A DNA stretch of 64,000 nucleotides from Nautilus pompilius (GCA_018389105.1 JACATO010001071.1:384382-448381); one strand, 5' to 3'. Shown: positions 46,085-57,816, numbered from the stretch's first letter. Notes: generated from the sequence alone by a model not told the origin. Program-made: numbers and translations.

Positions 46085-46352
46085 TTTCATGACCAAGTTA
46101 TCGAAGTATGATAGGGTCTCTCAAGCGGTCGAAGCGCAACCAACAGAACGTTTACCACAAGTACTCCGAAAACTTTACTAAAAACTCTTCATTATATAGA
46201 TGCGAGAAGAAGCCGAAGTGCCAGGTTAATGGAGAAAAGCGAGAAGAAATTATAATATGGAGGTTCATCAAACTGATCCGGTTCCGACCGGGATTTGAAC
46301 TCATGCAGTCCACCACTGAGCTACTATCAGCGCGTTCGGTGTCCTGTGTTGG
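46085..46352 (-). mobile_element. tRNA-derived SINE (core family copy D)
   Basis: The minus-strand A box at 46326-46311 reads TAGTAGCTCAGTGGTGG and the B box at 46302-46291 reads GAGTTCAAATCC, both close to the pol III consensus. Further along, core 1 appears as AGTTTTCGGAGTACTTGTGG (about 46173-46152). Core 2 follows as CTTCGACCGCTTGAG, then ACCCTATCATACTTCG, which parallels copy B. The core is more diverged than in copies A and B, but the head is the best preserved of all. Confidence 0.7.
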
Positions 46353-48922
46353 ATGATATGAAGTAAAATACCATAAATCGATACAATAACAAAGTAAAGA
46401 GAAAGCAGCGCGTGAGTTTAAATGTACGGTAGGGGGGGGGTATATTTCTGAAAGTCTTATTTGGATAGCTTTGCTTACTGTAATAATGTTGGTGCTGACA
46501 AACAAAAGTGCATTGTTCTCAATCGTGTGATTTTTTGACTGACTGTCGGCCAAATGAGAATTTCCTTTTAAAACCAACTGTTGCATTTATCATTTATCAA
46601 GATTTTCGAAGTACAACGTAGATGATGATGCTCGAAGAATATAATCATTTATCGAATCTACACGATGGCCTTCCATTTTGCAGTTGACTGCGGGAATGAT
46701 GTTATCTCGTAGGCGACAGTAAACTTACGAGTGATCTGTCATTTTTGCACGGTTGAGTAAAAGCTGGAAGAATTAATCAAAATGGCGGACGTGCATGCAC
46801 GTCAACCAGAACTGTTTGTACAATTACTTAGTGCTTGTCAACCTTTTTTTATATTATCCTCGAAAGAGACCGGGTGTTCTCTTCAACTACATCTGGCGTA
46901 GAAGGATTATGGGAGCCTACCACACGTGTATCCTTTCTTCCGTAGTTTTCCTTGGATTTTGGATCCAGGACTGTCGAACCCTGGGAAGAGAAAGCCGCAC
47001 GATATGATGGTGATGATGATATTTTCCGTGAAAAGTGTCAGGGTGAAAACTGTAACGTGGAATTTAAACTGCGATTTTGAACCATTATTCATAGGTCTCA
47101 CATCTGAAACTTGATGCATATGTATTGTAATGTAGTAAAGGACAATAACATGTCGCCAATGGCTTATGTTTTCCATTGAGACCAACTGGTTGAAGAAAAA
47201 TTGTTTAAACGCGAAAACCGTTTGAATTTTATTTCTCTCTCAGAGAGAGAGAGAGGGTGTGTATCCAGATATCTGTCGCAATAATTGGAGTACTTTCCAA
47301 GAGTGAGTTTGTCAATGGATTTATGAGTCAGACCATTGTCACCGTTCTTTTGCACACAGCAAACCGGCCAGGGTTAGGTAGGCGAGGGAAGAGCCAGCGG
47401 GATGCTTCCGCGTCTGCGCACAAGAAGGCCGAATAGCGTCGATTTCAGGGTAGAATTAGCAAACTTACCGGAACATTTCAGCTTGGTTTTGTGAGGAAAC
47501 CGGAATGCTAGGTAGAAACCAAAGAGACCACGCGGAACTGAGCTGGTACAGAAGAGTGAAAAGACATCACACACTACTGGCCAGACGCCAGACATAGTCC
47601 GGCGGACCCATCAGGAAGGTGAACGCCTCGGCCGTATCAAAAATCGGCTAGTCGATGGTTCCGGTAAGGAACGCGGTCAAGACGGGCGAGCGCGAGGCCT
47701 ACTCACCGCTCCACCAAACGGCGATTACAGAGGATAGCTACCACGACAAAGGGATTTCCATGCAAATAAACTGTCTATTCACCTCCGACAAAATTCTGTC
47801 TATAACGTAACTTTCCTAAACGAGGAAATTTTTTTTCTTTAACAAGAATCTATCAATACACTACCCTTCATAAATAATTTATCCACTTGTTGTTGTTGCA
47901 AAATTGCTAGTTTCTTGCGAAAAACGGCAAATGAAGGCAAGAAATAAAACGAAATTCCTTAGTTAGTACTTGATCACACCCCCACCCTGTGCATTAATAC
48001 CTTTCTGGGATTGAATCAACGGGAATTTTTAAAATCACTGTCTGGTCTTTCTTTATGGCGGGACATAAGCGGATTGTTCTCAGCTGACACTCGCGGATGT
48101 TCGGTCAATATTATATCAGATCTTCTTGGGGGGGCATCCAGCGAAGAAGTTAAACATCCCGATGCCCTCTTATATACTGTGATCGTGCAAGAGGCGTGGT
48201 GTGGAGCCATTCTCATGAAGACCATGAACATCGAATCCTAGTGAGCCTTGCTGGTAGGTGTCGTGTCTCTATAATGGCAATGTACCCGGCATAATTAGGC
48301 AGATATACTTCAGCCAGCGGGATGAGTTAATAGTTATACTCATAAACAATGCTAAGAAAAATAATAAGTTTGTAACGTACAGAGATGACTGGTTTCTGGA
48401 TCAACACTCGACCCAAAACTTTCAAGAGGTTTTAAGAATAGTTATCCGATTTATCAACTGTTATTAATAATAATAATTTTAAAAAAACTATTTCATACTG
48501 ATGTACTCTCTGTTGTCTTAGGAGTTCAGAATTGAAACAGACGTCAGATAGCTGTAAAGTTTTTCAAAATAACTGATTAAAGAAGTAATTTGATTTCCAA
48601 GGTCCAATAGAATATTTAAATAGCCCATTGAGGATAGAGAATAAGTATATAAAAGCGTTTAGACGAGGTGAGTCAGAATCGCCTTCAAGTACATCGTTTT
48701 TTAAAAAAATTCTTTAATTTCTCATTAATTTTGAAAATTGTATAGACGGATATGCACATTAATATTCTATAAAGTAAATAGTCTCCCAGAACTATTATTT
48801 GCGGTTCAAAGATAAACAAACCGAAAGTTGTTTTCAAGAAAAGCACCAAGAAACTATCAGCGATAAAAGCATAACAGTGGCATCGGTAGAGACAGGAAAG
48901 AATAATAAATCTAAAAGAAGGT
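46353..48922. other. Mixed unique sequence, no gene recognised
   Basis: A G run lies near 46431-46440 and a short (GA)n near 47240-47254. A balanced, CpG-containing segment at 47360-47740 is unlike its flanks and could be an old repeat. Frames of 60-144 codons have no recognisable domain. Confidence 0.5.
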
Positions 48923-48983
<61 letters not shown>

Positions 48984-48992
48984 GGGAGAGAG

Positions 48993-49073
<81 letters not shown>

Positions 49074-49111
49074 GGAGGGAGGGAGGGAGAGATAGAGAGA
49101 GAGAGAGAGAG
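48923..49111. repeat. (GA)n array
   Basis: About 190 bp of GA with a few GGGA and TGAGGG interruptions and a (GGGA)n stretch near 49070-49090. The minus-strand Leu-Ser frame of 155 codons is mostly this repeat. Confidence 0.96.
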
Positions 49112-49490
49112 TTTAACGCCAAAGTGGCCAGATAGAGAAGACCGCTACACAAGCTTCTAAGACATATGCTGTGATCACACTTTATCGGGGCTTGTCTCTG
49201 GTGGGGTCTGTGCGTGTGGCCTTGTTTTGTTGTAATAAGTGAGCTAAATCAAGAACAAAGCTTTTAATTAAAGTTCTGTGACGGTAAAAGAAAACATAAA
49301 TAAAGGTTAAGAGAACTGGGAATGTCTTTATTCGAACAAGGGGCCCGATGAGGCGGGGAAGGGGTGGAAGGGCTTATCTAGTTAGAATAAATTATTTTAA
49401 AGCCAACAACGAGTCACCGACGGCACGTGCGTGTATCTACCTACCGGCCAGGATACAAACGAAAATTTATTGATATAAAAAAGTGTTGAA
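49112..49490. other. Unique sequence, no gene seen
   Basis: Ordinary composition. A GGGGCCCGATGAGGCGGGG patch lies near 49342. No feature is recognised. Confidence 0.6.
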
Positions 49491-50030
49491 ATGTGTGCTG
49501 AGTTTAGCTTTCTCGCGTTTTCACCACGAACGTAACCCGAGCCGGCAAGTGGGCGACAGGGCAGAGTCGGTAGTTGGTTCGCCTCGCTTCTGTATCAGGT
49601 CTCGCTTGCGCGCGGACCGCGAGCGATCGCTGGAGTCGAGGGGTCACGAGAGGCGCTGAGCAGATTCGCTGACCTCCACATATGGAGTCCACACGGGCGC
49701 GGGTCTGTGGAACTCTTTTGGCTGCATTTCCCATTTCGGCACTTGGCGTAAAGAACCGGGAGAGGAGCTGGGGATTGAAGAGAAGGGAACCGAAAGAAAG
49801 ATGTTCCGGCGCAACTGAATACTAGTAATAGTTCTGGCAGTATCAAAGCATCGCCGTCCGCGCGACCCGAGTCCACCGGCTGAGATGGCAAGATTGTGGA
49901 CGATGGAGAGGATGATTCCCGGACACGCTCCGACGCTCCGGGGAGATAGTGACGCGTCTGAGAATTTATACCAACACCGACCAAAGCATTTAACTTTACA
50001 CCTGTTTTCATTACATACGCGCAAATGTAT
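49491..50030. other. CpG-rich block
   Basis: GC- and CpG-rich sequence (GCGCGCGGACCGCGAGCG near 49608, GTCCGCGCGACCCGAG near 49856) between AT-rich flanks. Overlapping minus-strand frames of 76, 138 and 126 codons have no recognisable domain, and frames open together are expected in GC-rich DNA. A promoter or first-exon region of an unseen gene is possible. Confidence 0.4.
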
Positions 50031-51104
50031 TGATTCTCCGCTTATCTAAGTCCAGTGATTACTCACGGTGTAACCAAAGCACTGCAGTTCACAGGCAGCG
50101 CCTGTATGAGTCGCTACCGGTGTTCGTAGCGGAGCATCTCTGTACCCAGGCCGGATACAAATTGTGGCACTGTCAAAACAAAGAAAAACACCCTTTTCTT
50201 CCATCTCTGTACAGGCGCTTATCTGTTTACTTACCCATAGCAAAGCTGTCAGAAAATGCACACCCTGTCGGAAAGTCTAGATGAGTTTTAGAATTTTCCA
50301 GGCTGTCACGCCGACTACAGTTGTCGCTGACAGTTGATCAGTTATAAGTGTCCATGTTAATTATATCAGCCTTTCTTTGTATGGCACGGGGAGGGGGGGA
50401 TAACTCTTAAAATCCTTCACTTTACTTAACGTTTTGTTATTACTAAGGCAGAAAAAAAAATCCGTGAGTAATTGATTGCCGTTCTGGTTTTATTTAAATC
50501 ATATGTAATCTCGGTGCTGTACATGTAATTGTATTTGCGCTGACTTAAGTATACCAGCAGTTATTCATCTTTGTTGCATACCAATCAGCCAGCCCTTTAG
50601 TACCTCCCATAATGCAGCTATAACAGAGAATGTACACTTGCAACCGCATTTAAAAAAAAGCATCAGTATAATACTATTTTATTATCTATCATTAAATATT
50701 ATTAAATGAATTAAAGTAAATCTGACTGTTGCCTATGACTTTTAAAGAATTCACCAGGCAGGGTTCACAAGAAATATTTCCGAGGGAGACAACTCACTAT
50801 ATTCCATTTTGAATTTGCTTTCTTGTTTTTTTCTTTCTATAAGCAACATCATAGCGATTCTCGAAGTGATCTCTACTGAATATCTTTTTGAAATTTGAAA
50901 TCATGATTTTTTCCTAATTGTATATCGGTTTGTTTCTAAAGTCGCTGAATATAGTTTTGTTTTAATTGTTTCTGGTGATAAATAGTAATGAAAGAAAGAA
51001 AGCAGTAGCATTATTGCTTTTTAATTAAAAAGACACACTATGCAGTGCGAGGGCCCAGCAGTTCTATGAATGGAAAAGTTTTATAAACTCCATTATTAGA
51101 CGAA
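50031..51104. other. Mostly AT-rich sequence, no gene seen
   Basis: A balanced start (50031-50340) is followed by AT-rich DNA. Opposed frames of 84 and 71 codons at 50030-50284 are unrecognised. Confidence 0.55.
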
Positions 51105-51310
51105 ACGGCGTTAGGGCTAAATGATCGGCTGATGGTTTCTAGATTTTTCCCTTCTATTCTCTCTCATCTCGAGTAGACTTTAATGTCTCGCCCGGATTTC
51201 GATTTCCGTTAATCCCACCTTAATGAGGTCTGCTTCTCCGATTGGTGATTCGCGTTTTTGCCAGGCTTTCAAACATTCCAGAAAGATTCTCGGAGATTTC
51301 CAATCAGAAT
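51105..51310. promoter_or_regulatory. Candidate conserved non-coding block
   Basis: A compact, repeat-free block within AT-rich DNA. It contains CCGTTAATCCCACCTTAATG (bicoid/Otx-type TAATCC plus a TAAT core) near 51208, GATTGGTGATTCGCG near 51240, GGGCTAAATGATCGG near 51113 and ACTTTAATGTCTCGC near 51177. There is no reading frame of note. Regulatory function is inferred from complexity and motifs. Confidence 0.36.
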
Positions 51311-52070
51311 AAGAACATATAAGAAATGATTAACTGAATCAATCAGTTAATCTGTCAGTTATAGTGTGGGTCTAGTAGCAACTTAGAAATATCCTCAATA
51401 GCATTTTGCATAAATCCCACAAATGAAAACCGAAGTATTATGGAGGAAAATGGTAGTAAGACAAACGAATAAATAAATGAAAATCTTTCACAAAAAATGG
51501 ATTACTGAGTTTCAAATTTATTACCATATAACAGTTCATATATTTAAATAAGCGATATATCAAAATGAATATATTAGTGTTAACATAATAACTGGCTAGC
51601 TAAACAAAAATTTCTTTCTTTAAGTATATTCTTGCAATACAATAACACTCTGTGCACAGAGATAGATTTTATATCAGTAGTCTTACGCGATCTTTAAATC
51701 TATTGTTGATTTTAAAAGCAGGAAGGAAAGAGACGGGTACTATTTTGAAACAGTCAGTTTCTGTAACTTGTATTGCTGTATTTCGATATTTAACAGCAGC
51801 AACAAGAATCAATTTCAACTTTTAAATAAAATACCAACGCGGCAAAATACAAGGAATTCATAAATAAAAGAAGCGCTAGTATAATAAATTTTTGATATTT
51901 TAAAATTATTTAATTATTTCATCAAAGATTGTTTTTTTTTTTCGGCGAAAGGTTCAGATGATCTCCTGAACTTTAAAGCTTTGTCTACAAATATATAACC
52001 ACATAAAATTCAAGTTAAAAGTTTCGGAAAATAACTGATATTTAGGAGGCGCGCAGCGTGCAACATGCAT

Positions 52071-52072
<2 letters not shown>
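51311..52072. other. AT-rich sequence, no gene seen
   Basis: AT-rich DNA with no repeats beyond short A/T runs. Confidence 0.7.
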
Positions 52073-52129
<57 letters not shown>

Positions 52130-52149
52130 GAGAGAGAGAGATGGAGATG

Positions 52150-52187
<38 letters not shown>

Positions 52188-52191
52188 ATGG

Positions 52192-52232
<41 letters not shown>
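52073..52232. repeat. (GA)n array with GATGG interruptions
   Basis: About 160 bp of GA broken by ATGGGAGAGA and ATGGAGATGG words. It gives a Glu-Arg reading frame on plus. Confidence 0.96.
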
Positions 52233-52511
52233 ATGTGTGGGGGGCCAGAGATTTCTAAGAATGCTTACAACAAAGTCATAAAACAGAAAGCAGGAAGAAA
52301 GAGAGAATCTGTTTCGAATGAACCTCTATCTGACGCTGGCATGTTTAAAACAACAAGAAAGGAATGGAAAGTAAATATTAAATATTATATGTGCATTATT
52401 AAATTTTCTCCTGAAGGAATTAATATACAGAAGAAAACCCGTGTAAAGGTAAATGCAAACCTGGAACAAATAAAACAAAGAAGGAAAAGAGATATAAAAT
52501 TTGAAAAATAA
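52233..52511 (+). other. Stop-free extension after the GA array, unlikely gene
   Basis: The plus frame that enters from the GA array continues without a stop for about 93 codons. It is lysine- and asparagine-rich (KNAYNKVIKQKAGRK, then KRDIKFEK at the end). No domain, signal peptide or splice context is recognisable, and the composition matches AT-rich DNA. It is probably chance, but it is the longest open stretch outside a simple repeat in this neighbourhood. Confidence 0.15.
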
Positions 52512-54172
52512 ATACTTTTCAAGTGTACATAATAACTGGATCAAAAGATTGGCAATAACTATATAAATTACACAGCTGCAGTATATAAACAGACTAAGGT
52601 ATTTAGTGTAGACGACTCTTTTCTTTTGTCCGTTGTCAGACTGAACCCGTGCAAACCAGACAAGAAAATATCAGATCATTGAACGTTCGTTGAAGCTCAG
52701 TTGCATTTAATTCATTTTCATCTAAGCTAGGAGTGCACTCGCTGGTTCTTACCCCGGCAATGCTGCTGTTTCTTCTGTTGTTATGGGTTAGTTCTGACCC
52801 TGTACGTAATTATGGGTTTCATCTTCTTGAGTAAACGTTTGCTGAAATGTGTTCTTCCAGTGTATGCATTGCACGGTACACTGATAACTGGCGCTGCTTC
52901 CTCGGGAAGACGTAATTCAGCGCCATTCTGGGAATTATGTGAATTAGACGGACGCTTAGAAATAAATATGTGCATATAACTGATACCTACCATAAGGAAA
53001 TCTACTGGTGAAAACAGAGCTAACCCGATAAAAGACTATGTATATATAATAATACCAAACAGTACTTTTGTATTTTGTTCCCAAATAAATTGTTGTATAC
53101 ATGAAATTTCTTTTTGATCTACATAACAGTGCGCCTTGTCCCTGTTAAAGGTACTTTATTGAGGGTGCTTGCAGACTTTTAAAATCTCATTTTTCGTATT
53201 TTGTAAATAATTAAGCAAAGTCAATGCAAAATTGAACTTTCGATTATTGACAAACTTGTATGTATTGTTTTGATTTTGGACTTTTAATACGATTTCAAGA
53301 TTAAATAAATTAAGAATTGCCAATAGAATTCAAGTAAATATTTAAGCAATTAACTCTAAATTATTTACATTTTCTTTTCATACACAAATTACTGCACATC
53401 TTTCCACTAATATCGTGTCAGTAATTTAACTTTACAATTTTTTTTCTTAATAAAATCCGAAATTTGGGGGTTTTTTGGTTCTGAATACTTCGAATATGCT
53501 TTATAAACCACAGATAGTGCAGAAGCAAATCATAACAAAGGTCGTAGAATGGAATCCAACGGCGTAGATCTGAGCTAGACCAGAACTTTATTTGCATTGA
53601 AGATAATACCATGGAAGGTCTTCTTGTTCCGTCAGGCGACACCAGCCAGACTGGTATTGCACTGACAGAAAACTAGCGCAGTGTTCAGCAATGTCTGGTT
53701 TCCGGACAGATTTTTTCACAGAAAACGTGATTTGGCTGACGGAAACTTTATTAATCCTACAGTAAAAAAAAACAACTTGTTTTCAGGCTTTGTTAGCTTG
53801 ACAGAACAAGATTGAAAAATTAAAATTTTAAAAATCAAAGAAGAAAATGACGAAATGTTATGAATATTGGTGGCAGAGATAAATGTAGCTACAGATGTCC
53901 TTACTTCTTGTAAGATTACAATACATAGAGAAGGACGACTATTTCACGCAAAATTTCGTGACGTAAATCCTTTAAAGAGAAATGCTATTCGATCGTGTTC
54001 TTTATTTAGAGAAATCTTATTTATTCAATACTTCGTTTCTTTGTTGACATAATTCCTAAAATGCTATCAGGATCCGCTGAAGTGAGTTTATTTATCAGAA
54101 TAACTAAGTTAAGAAATATTTTTAAAATACAAGCGAACGAATGAAGCGCACATCTTGCATGTAGCCTAATAA

Positions 54173-54173
<1 letters not shown>
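52512..54173. other. Mostly AT-rich sequence, no gene seen
   Basis: A balanced patch lies at 52680-52960, otherwise AT-rich. Short frames of 60-74 codons are unrecognised. Confidence 0.6.

Positions 54174-54216
<43 letters not shown>
54174..54216. repeat. (TG)n microsatellite
   Basis: About 21 perfect TG units. It yields a His-Thr frame on the minus strand. Confidence 0.97.
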
Positions 54217-54218
<2 letters not shown>

Positions 54219-54330
54219 ACCAGTGTATAAAGAGTGCAAGTTCTGTATGCATCATTGCGTGATGTCATTGTCAGTTTTGTGCTCTTACATCGGTGTATGA
54301 TCAGTGTAAGGTCTGCGTGCATCATTGTTG
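54217..54330. repeat. Degenerate 70-bp tandem duplication beside (TG)n
   Basis: CAGTGTATAAAGAGTG (54221) is repeated as CGGTGTATGATCAGTG (54291). TTCTGTATGCATCATTG (54241) is repeated as GTCTGCGTGCATCATTG. The spacing is 70 bp. The second copy is partial. Confidence 0.7.
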
Positions 54331-55244
54331 AGGTAAAAGGTATTGCCAAATAAATAGAATAGTAAGTCGTTATCTAGTGTAAAAGTCACTGTTATTTAAA
54401 ATTATTGTTTTCTTTTAAAAAAAAATGGTTCCAAAGATAGGCTAAAGAGAAAGCTCTTTCAAGTTTAAATTACGGCTCTTTATCTCTTCTTGGAACCATT
54501 TCTAATGTTTAATTTTTTTCCTTCTTTTACGTGCATACTTTACTACTTTTATTTTGCCATTGCGATTTAATCTGAATTCACGACTTAGAAAAGTTACAGA
54601 GCCGTTTTATTCTATCGGTGTAGGAAACAGGTTCACTCTAATAGGCTGCTCGTTACCCCTTAGGACGGGAGAGATTTATCAGCAGGGGTGCAGGGTTATA
54701 ATAAAGATGTTAGTTACCCGCCAGATGAAATACAGTTTCACTTCGTAACTTGCACACAGACCATTCCATTTAGTCTCCGCATGCTTAATAAAAACAAATA
54801 TGAGTATATATACACTTTCCCGAGAATTTGATCTCCGTAGAGACAAAGAGATAAGAAAAGATAGGAAGGGTAGAAGGAAACTTTTGGACTACTTTCGCTA
54901 GTGCGATTGGTGTGGACTTTTCTTCTTTTCCTAGAATTTGTCGTGCGACGCATAGTGCTGCGAGAAGGTCTGTCGAAAACGACCCCAGAGTTCGCCGTGT
55001 GCTGCTGAAGGGGCCCCGGCTGGCTCAATAACGGAGCAGTTTCGCAGAGCGACTTTTTATAAGTAAGATGTCTGTATATGTTTTTCCCTTTTGATCGATT
55101 ATACGTGACAGATTCCAAAATTCACTGAGCATCTGAGCTTTGCTGAGCGCGTTGTTGATATTCGCATTTGTAACAACTAACAGGTTTCTTGGTGGATGAA
55201 AGGTGATTAGAGACGTAAAGTAAGGACTCCGCAACCGTTACGAA
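54331..55244. other. Mixed sequence, no gene recognised
   Basis: AT-rich on the left, balanced on the right (54880-55030). A 126-codon minus frame at 54738-55118 shows no family features. Confidence 0.5.
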
Positions 55245-55605
55245 GGGCGACGTGGTCTCGTGGTGGTCAGTGTTCCGGACTGGTTGGGCCGGATCTGGTT
55301 CGGTTTGGCGTACCTTCATGGGTACGGTTTTGCTCTCGCTATTCTTCACCAGCCGGTGTTTCTCCGACGTCTAAAAAGGCGGAACTTGGGACTTTCCGGC
55401 ACACGTGGTCAGAGAGAGTTTCGCAGATGTCCCTTGATTGGCCTGGTAGATTCGTTCTGCGGAAAGGAGCTGATGTCACCTTCAAAATCACCCGGAGTGG
55501 AAGGGTTAATTACGGGAGCCCGCCATTCCGAACGCCCTTTCCCCCCCCCTATCCTAGTCGATCGTAGATGGTGATTCCATACTGCCCAACTCTGAGTCGG
55601 AAATG
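55245..55605 (+). mobile_element. tRNA-derived SINE (core family copy E)
   Basis: A tRNA-like A box lies at 55252-55268 (GTGGTCTCGTGGTGGTC) with a weak B-box-like GGTTCGGTTTGG at 55297-55308. Core 1 at 55388-55410 reads GGACTTTCCGGCACACGTGG. It differs from copy B almost only by transitions. GGAAAGGAGCTGATG at 55461 matches the end motif. Core 2 is not clear, so the middle may be rearranged. A C run near 55541 lies toward the right end. Confidence 0.55.
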
Positions 55606-56280
55606 ACACATGATGAAAAGGACTGTTCACTGGATACGGATCACATGTCTTCGATAATTTTCTCGGTTGTTATTGATATATCAAGTCTACTACGGTCAGG
55701 TTTAAATGGTCTTCAGCAATAGAACCTCAGAGAAAAGAAAAAGAAGAACTTTGGTAGGATTCCAGCTATCAGCGATTGGAACTGCCTGCTGCTTTTGCTC
55801 ACCATTCTCAGATGAAGACTAACTTCCATTACTATATTTTCCACAAGCTTGTAGTTGTAGAAATTATAATCAAATTAAAAGCAAGCGTAGCTTTGTCCTG
55901 AATTTAATAGATAGAAATTACATTTCAAAAAGTGTTTTTCAGAGGTGTATAATTAATAAGACTAAAAATGTTTTTTTTTTATTTGCCTTGATTCACACCT
56001 TCACATTTTACCTAACATTCCAACTGTACAATGTCCTTTTTTCCCCTATCTGTGGCAGTTTGTTCCTCTGCCTCCTACATATTTGACACTGGCGCACTGA
56101 ATAATAACATAATGAATTAATTTCCATTACATGTGAGAAACGCAGCTACTAAACTTGCATAATTTTAGGCCAAAATCAATTTATTTCCTTAGTTCATTTT
56201 TTGTCTTTTTTATCTATCAAATGTTTCATAGTTCTTTAAGCTCATTTATTTTGCTTTTAACCGTAGAAAAGAAACGAAGC
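55606..56280. other. AT-rich sequence, no gene seen
   Basis: AT-rich DNA with a poly-T run near 55969-55981. Confidence 0.7.
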
Positions 56281-56435
56281 CAGTTGTTACAACACCAGTA
56301 ATTCCCAATTAAACTTATAGTGAGAATATAATTGACGTCATAAACTTTGATCTTAGATTAAAGAGTCAAATCATATGACGTTGATTATAGCTCATCTTTA
56401 CGTCTAATTAGAAATTACCGGTGTTGTAGCAACTG
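56281..56435. mobile_element. Palindromic MITE-like element, 155 bp
   Basis: The ends are inverted repeats. The left end, CAGTTGTTACAACACC at 56281, matches the reverse complement of the right end, CAGTTGCTACAACACC, ending at 56435. The pairing continues for 31 bp with 4 differences and then, with small gaps, almost to the centre (TGACGTCATA on the left pairs with an AACGTCATA equivalent on the right). The whole element can fold into one long hairpin. The terminal 13 bases also contain a small palindrome (GTTGTTACAAC). No target-site duplication is evident, and there is no ORF. It is a non-autonomous foldback or MITE element. The superfamily is unknown; CAG ends are seen in hAT elements among others. 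Confidence 0.78.
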
Positions 56436-57326
56436 TCCCGCTCTCTCTCTCTCTCTACCCTATGGTTTTGTCTAAAAACTGTAACTATTGTTTAAAACAC
56501 TTTATTTATTTCACTTTTAAGTTTCATTTTTTAAAATCGTTTTTTTTAAGAAAAAATCAATTTATTTTGTTTTACTCTTTATAGTTTGTATCTATTCATT
56601 AGATTTTAATATCCTGCTCCCCATTTTCTTAAAAAATTTAGTTAAATAGTAATTTTGGATTTTCTTTTTATTCTATGCATCCTGGATTGTTTACACTAAC
56701 CATATCTCTTTCTTTATTTGCACCCTGTCGTATGTTTGAACATATTATTATTTGACTTTACAGTATTCATTTTTATAACTAATATATGTATTTTAAGTCT
56801 TCATAGTTCTCTTTTTGTTCTGTTTTCTTTGTCTACAATCTACTTCTACATTCTTCCTCTCATCTCTTCTTTTGTTCACATTTCACATTCGTCTTATTTC
56901 TCTTCTTATTTCTACCATTATATATATATCCCCCCAGCCCATTATTTGCCAAATATAACTTACTGATCAAATTACCAAACAAAGGGACATAAAACCTATA
57001 CAAATAAAGAGAAAATATTTTTGATTTACAAGTAAAGTCAAAGTAGCAGCTGCCAATATTTATAACCTCATACTGATTTTAAACACTCACATGCCTGCTT
57101 TCCTTAATACAAAAAGCAGGACAGATGCAGGACTGCTCATATTGTTGTCGGGATTTAAAAATAAGTATCTTAATATTATATCTGTAATGTTTTGTACCAT
57201 TACACACAGCGATATTAATTAATAAAATAAACCAAAAAATCAAATAAATAGAAATAAAATAGTGGGCTTTTAGAGTTTCGAAATGCGTCATTTGTTAAAA
57301 ATTCCTTCAAGTAAGTTATTGAAAAT
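56436..57326. other. AT-rich sequence, no gene seen
   Basis: A short (CT)n lies at 56441-56456 right beside the MITE end. The rest is AT- and TTC-rich, with a hydrophobic 82-codon frame at 56718-56966 typical of T-rich DNA. Confidence 0.65.
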
Positions 57327-57349
57327 ATAATAATAATAATAATAATAAT
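57327..57349. repeat. (AAT)7 microsatellite
   Basis: A short AAT run about 175 bp from an (ATT)n array in the opposite sense. Confidence 0.9.
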
Positions 57350-57520
57350 AGTTTGACCTACACTACGTGAAATCACGACTAACAACTGGCTTATAACGCG
57401 CATCAAAGATTAACATTACTATATCTAAAAATAATATTTAAGAATCATCTAAAAGGTATAGAAATATATAAATATAGAAATAATGAAATAAAATGTTAAA
57501 AATATTTCTTCTTGCTGTTC

Positions 57521-57521
<1 letters not shown>

Positions 57522-57614
<93 letters not shown>

Positions 57615-57627
57615 TATTATTATTATC
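57522..57627. repeat. (ATT)n array
   Basis: About 35 ATT units with one phase shift near 57612. Confidence 0.97.
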
Positions 57628-57773
57628 ATTTAACAAAATATATGAAATTCTATAACAGTTGAAACAAAATTAATAAAAAATAAAGATTTTTACGGCTGTA
57701 AATTTTTTAATTTGAGCTGTTTTTGGTTAACAATCAAGTATTTTCAAAAACAAAAATAAACTATTTTTAACTC

Positions 57774-57816
57774 CACTTTAGCAAACTTAATTAAAATCTT
57801 TTAAGTTTGCTAAGTG
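57774..57816. repeat. Short inverted repeat (hairpin)
   Basis: CACTTTAGCAAACTTAA pairs with TTAAGTTTGCTAAGTG across a 10-base A/T loop. The stem is 16 bp with a single one-base bulge. It may be the remnant of a foldback element or an unannotated small hairpin. Confidence 0.7.

Noticed and set aside
46291..46326. Possible functional tRNA gene, since both pol III boxes are close to consensus
   Set aside because: There is no closed acceptor stem, and SINE core motifs follow downstream, so it is a SINE head.
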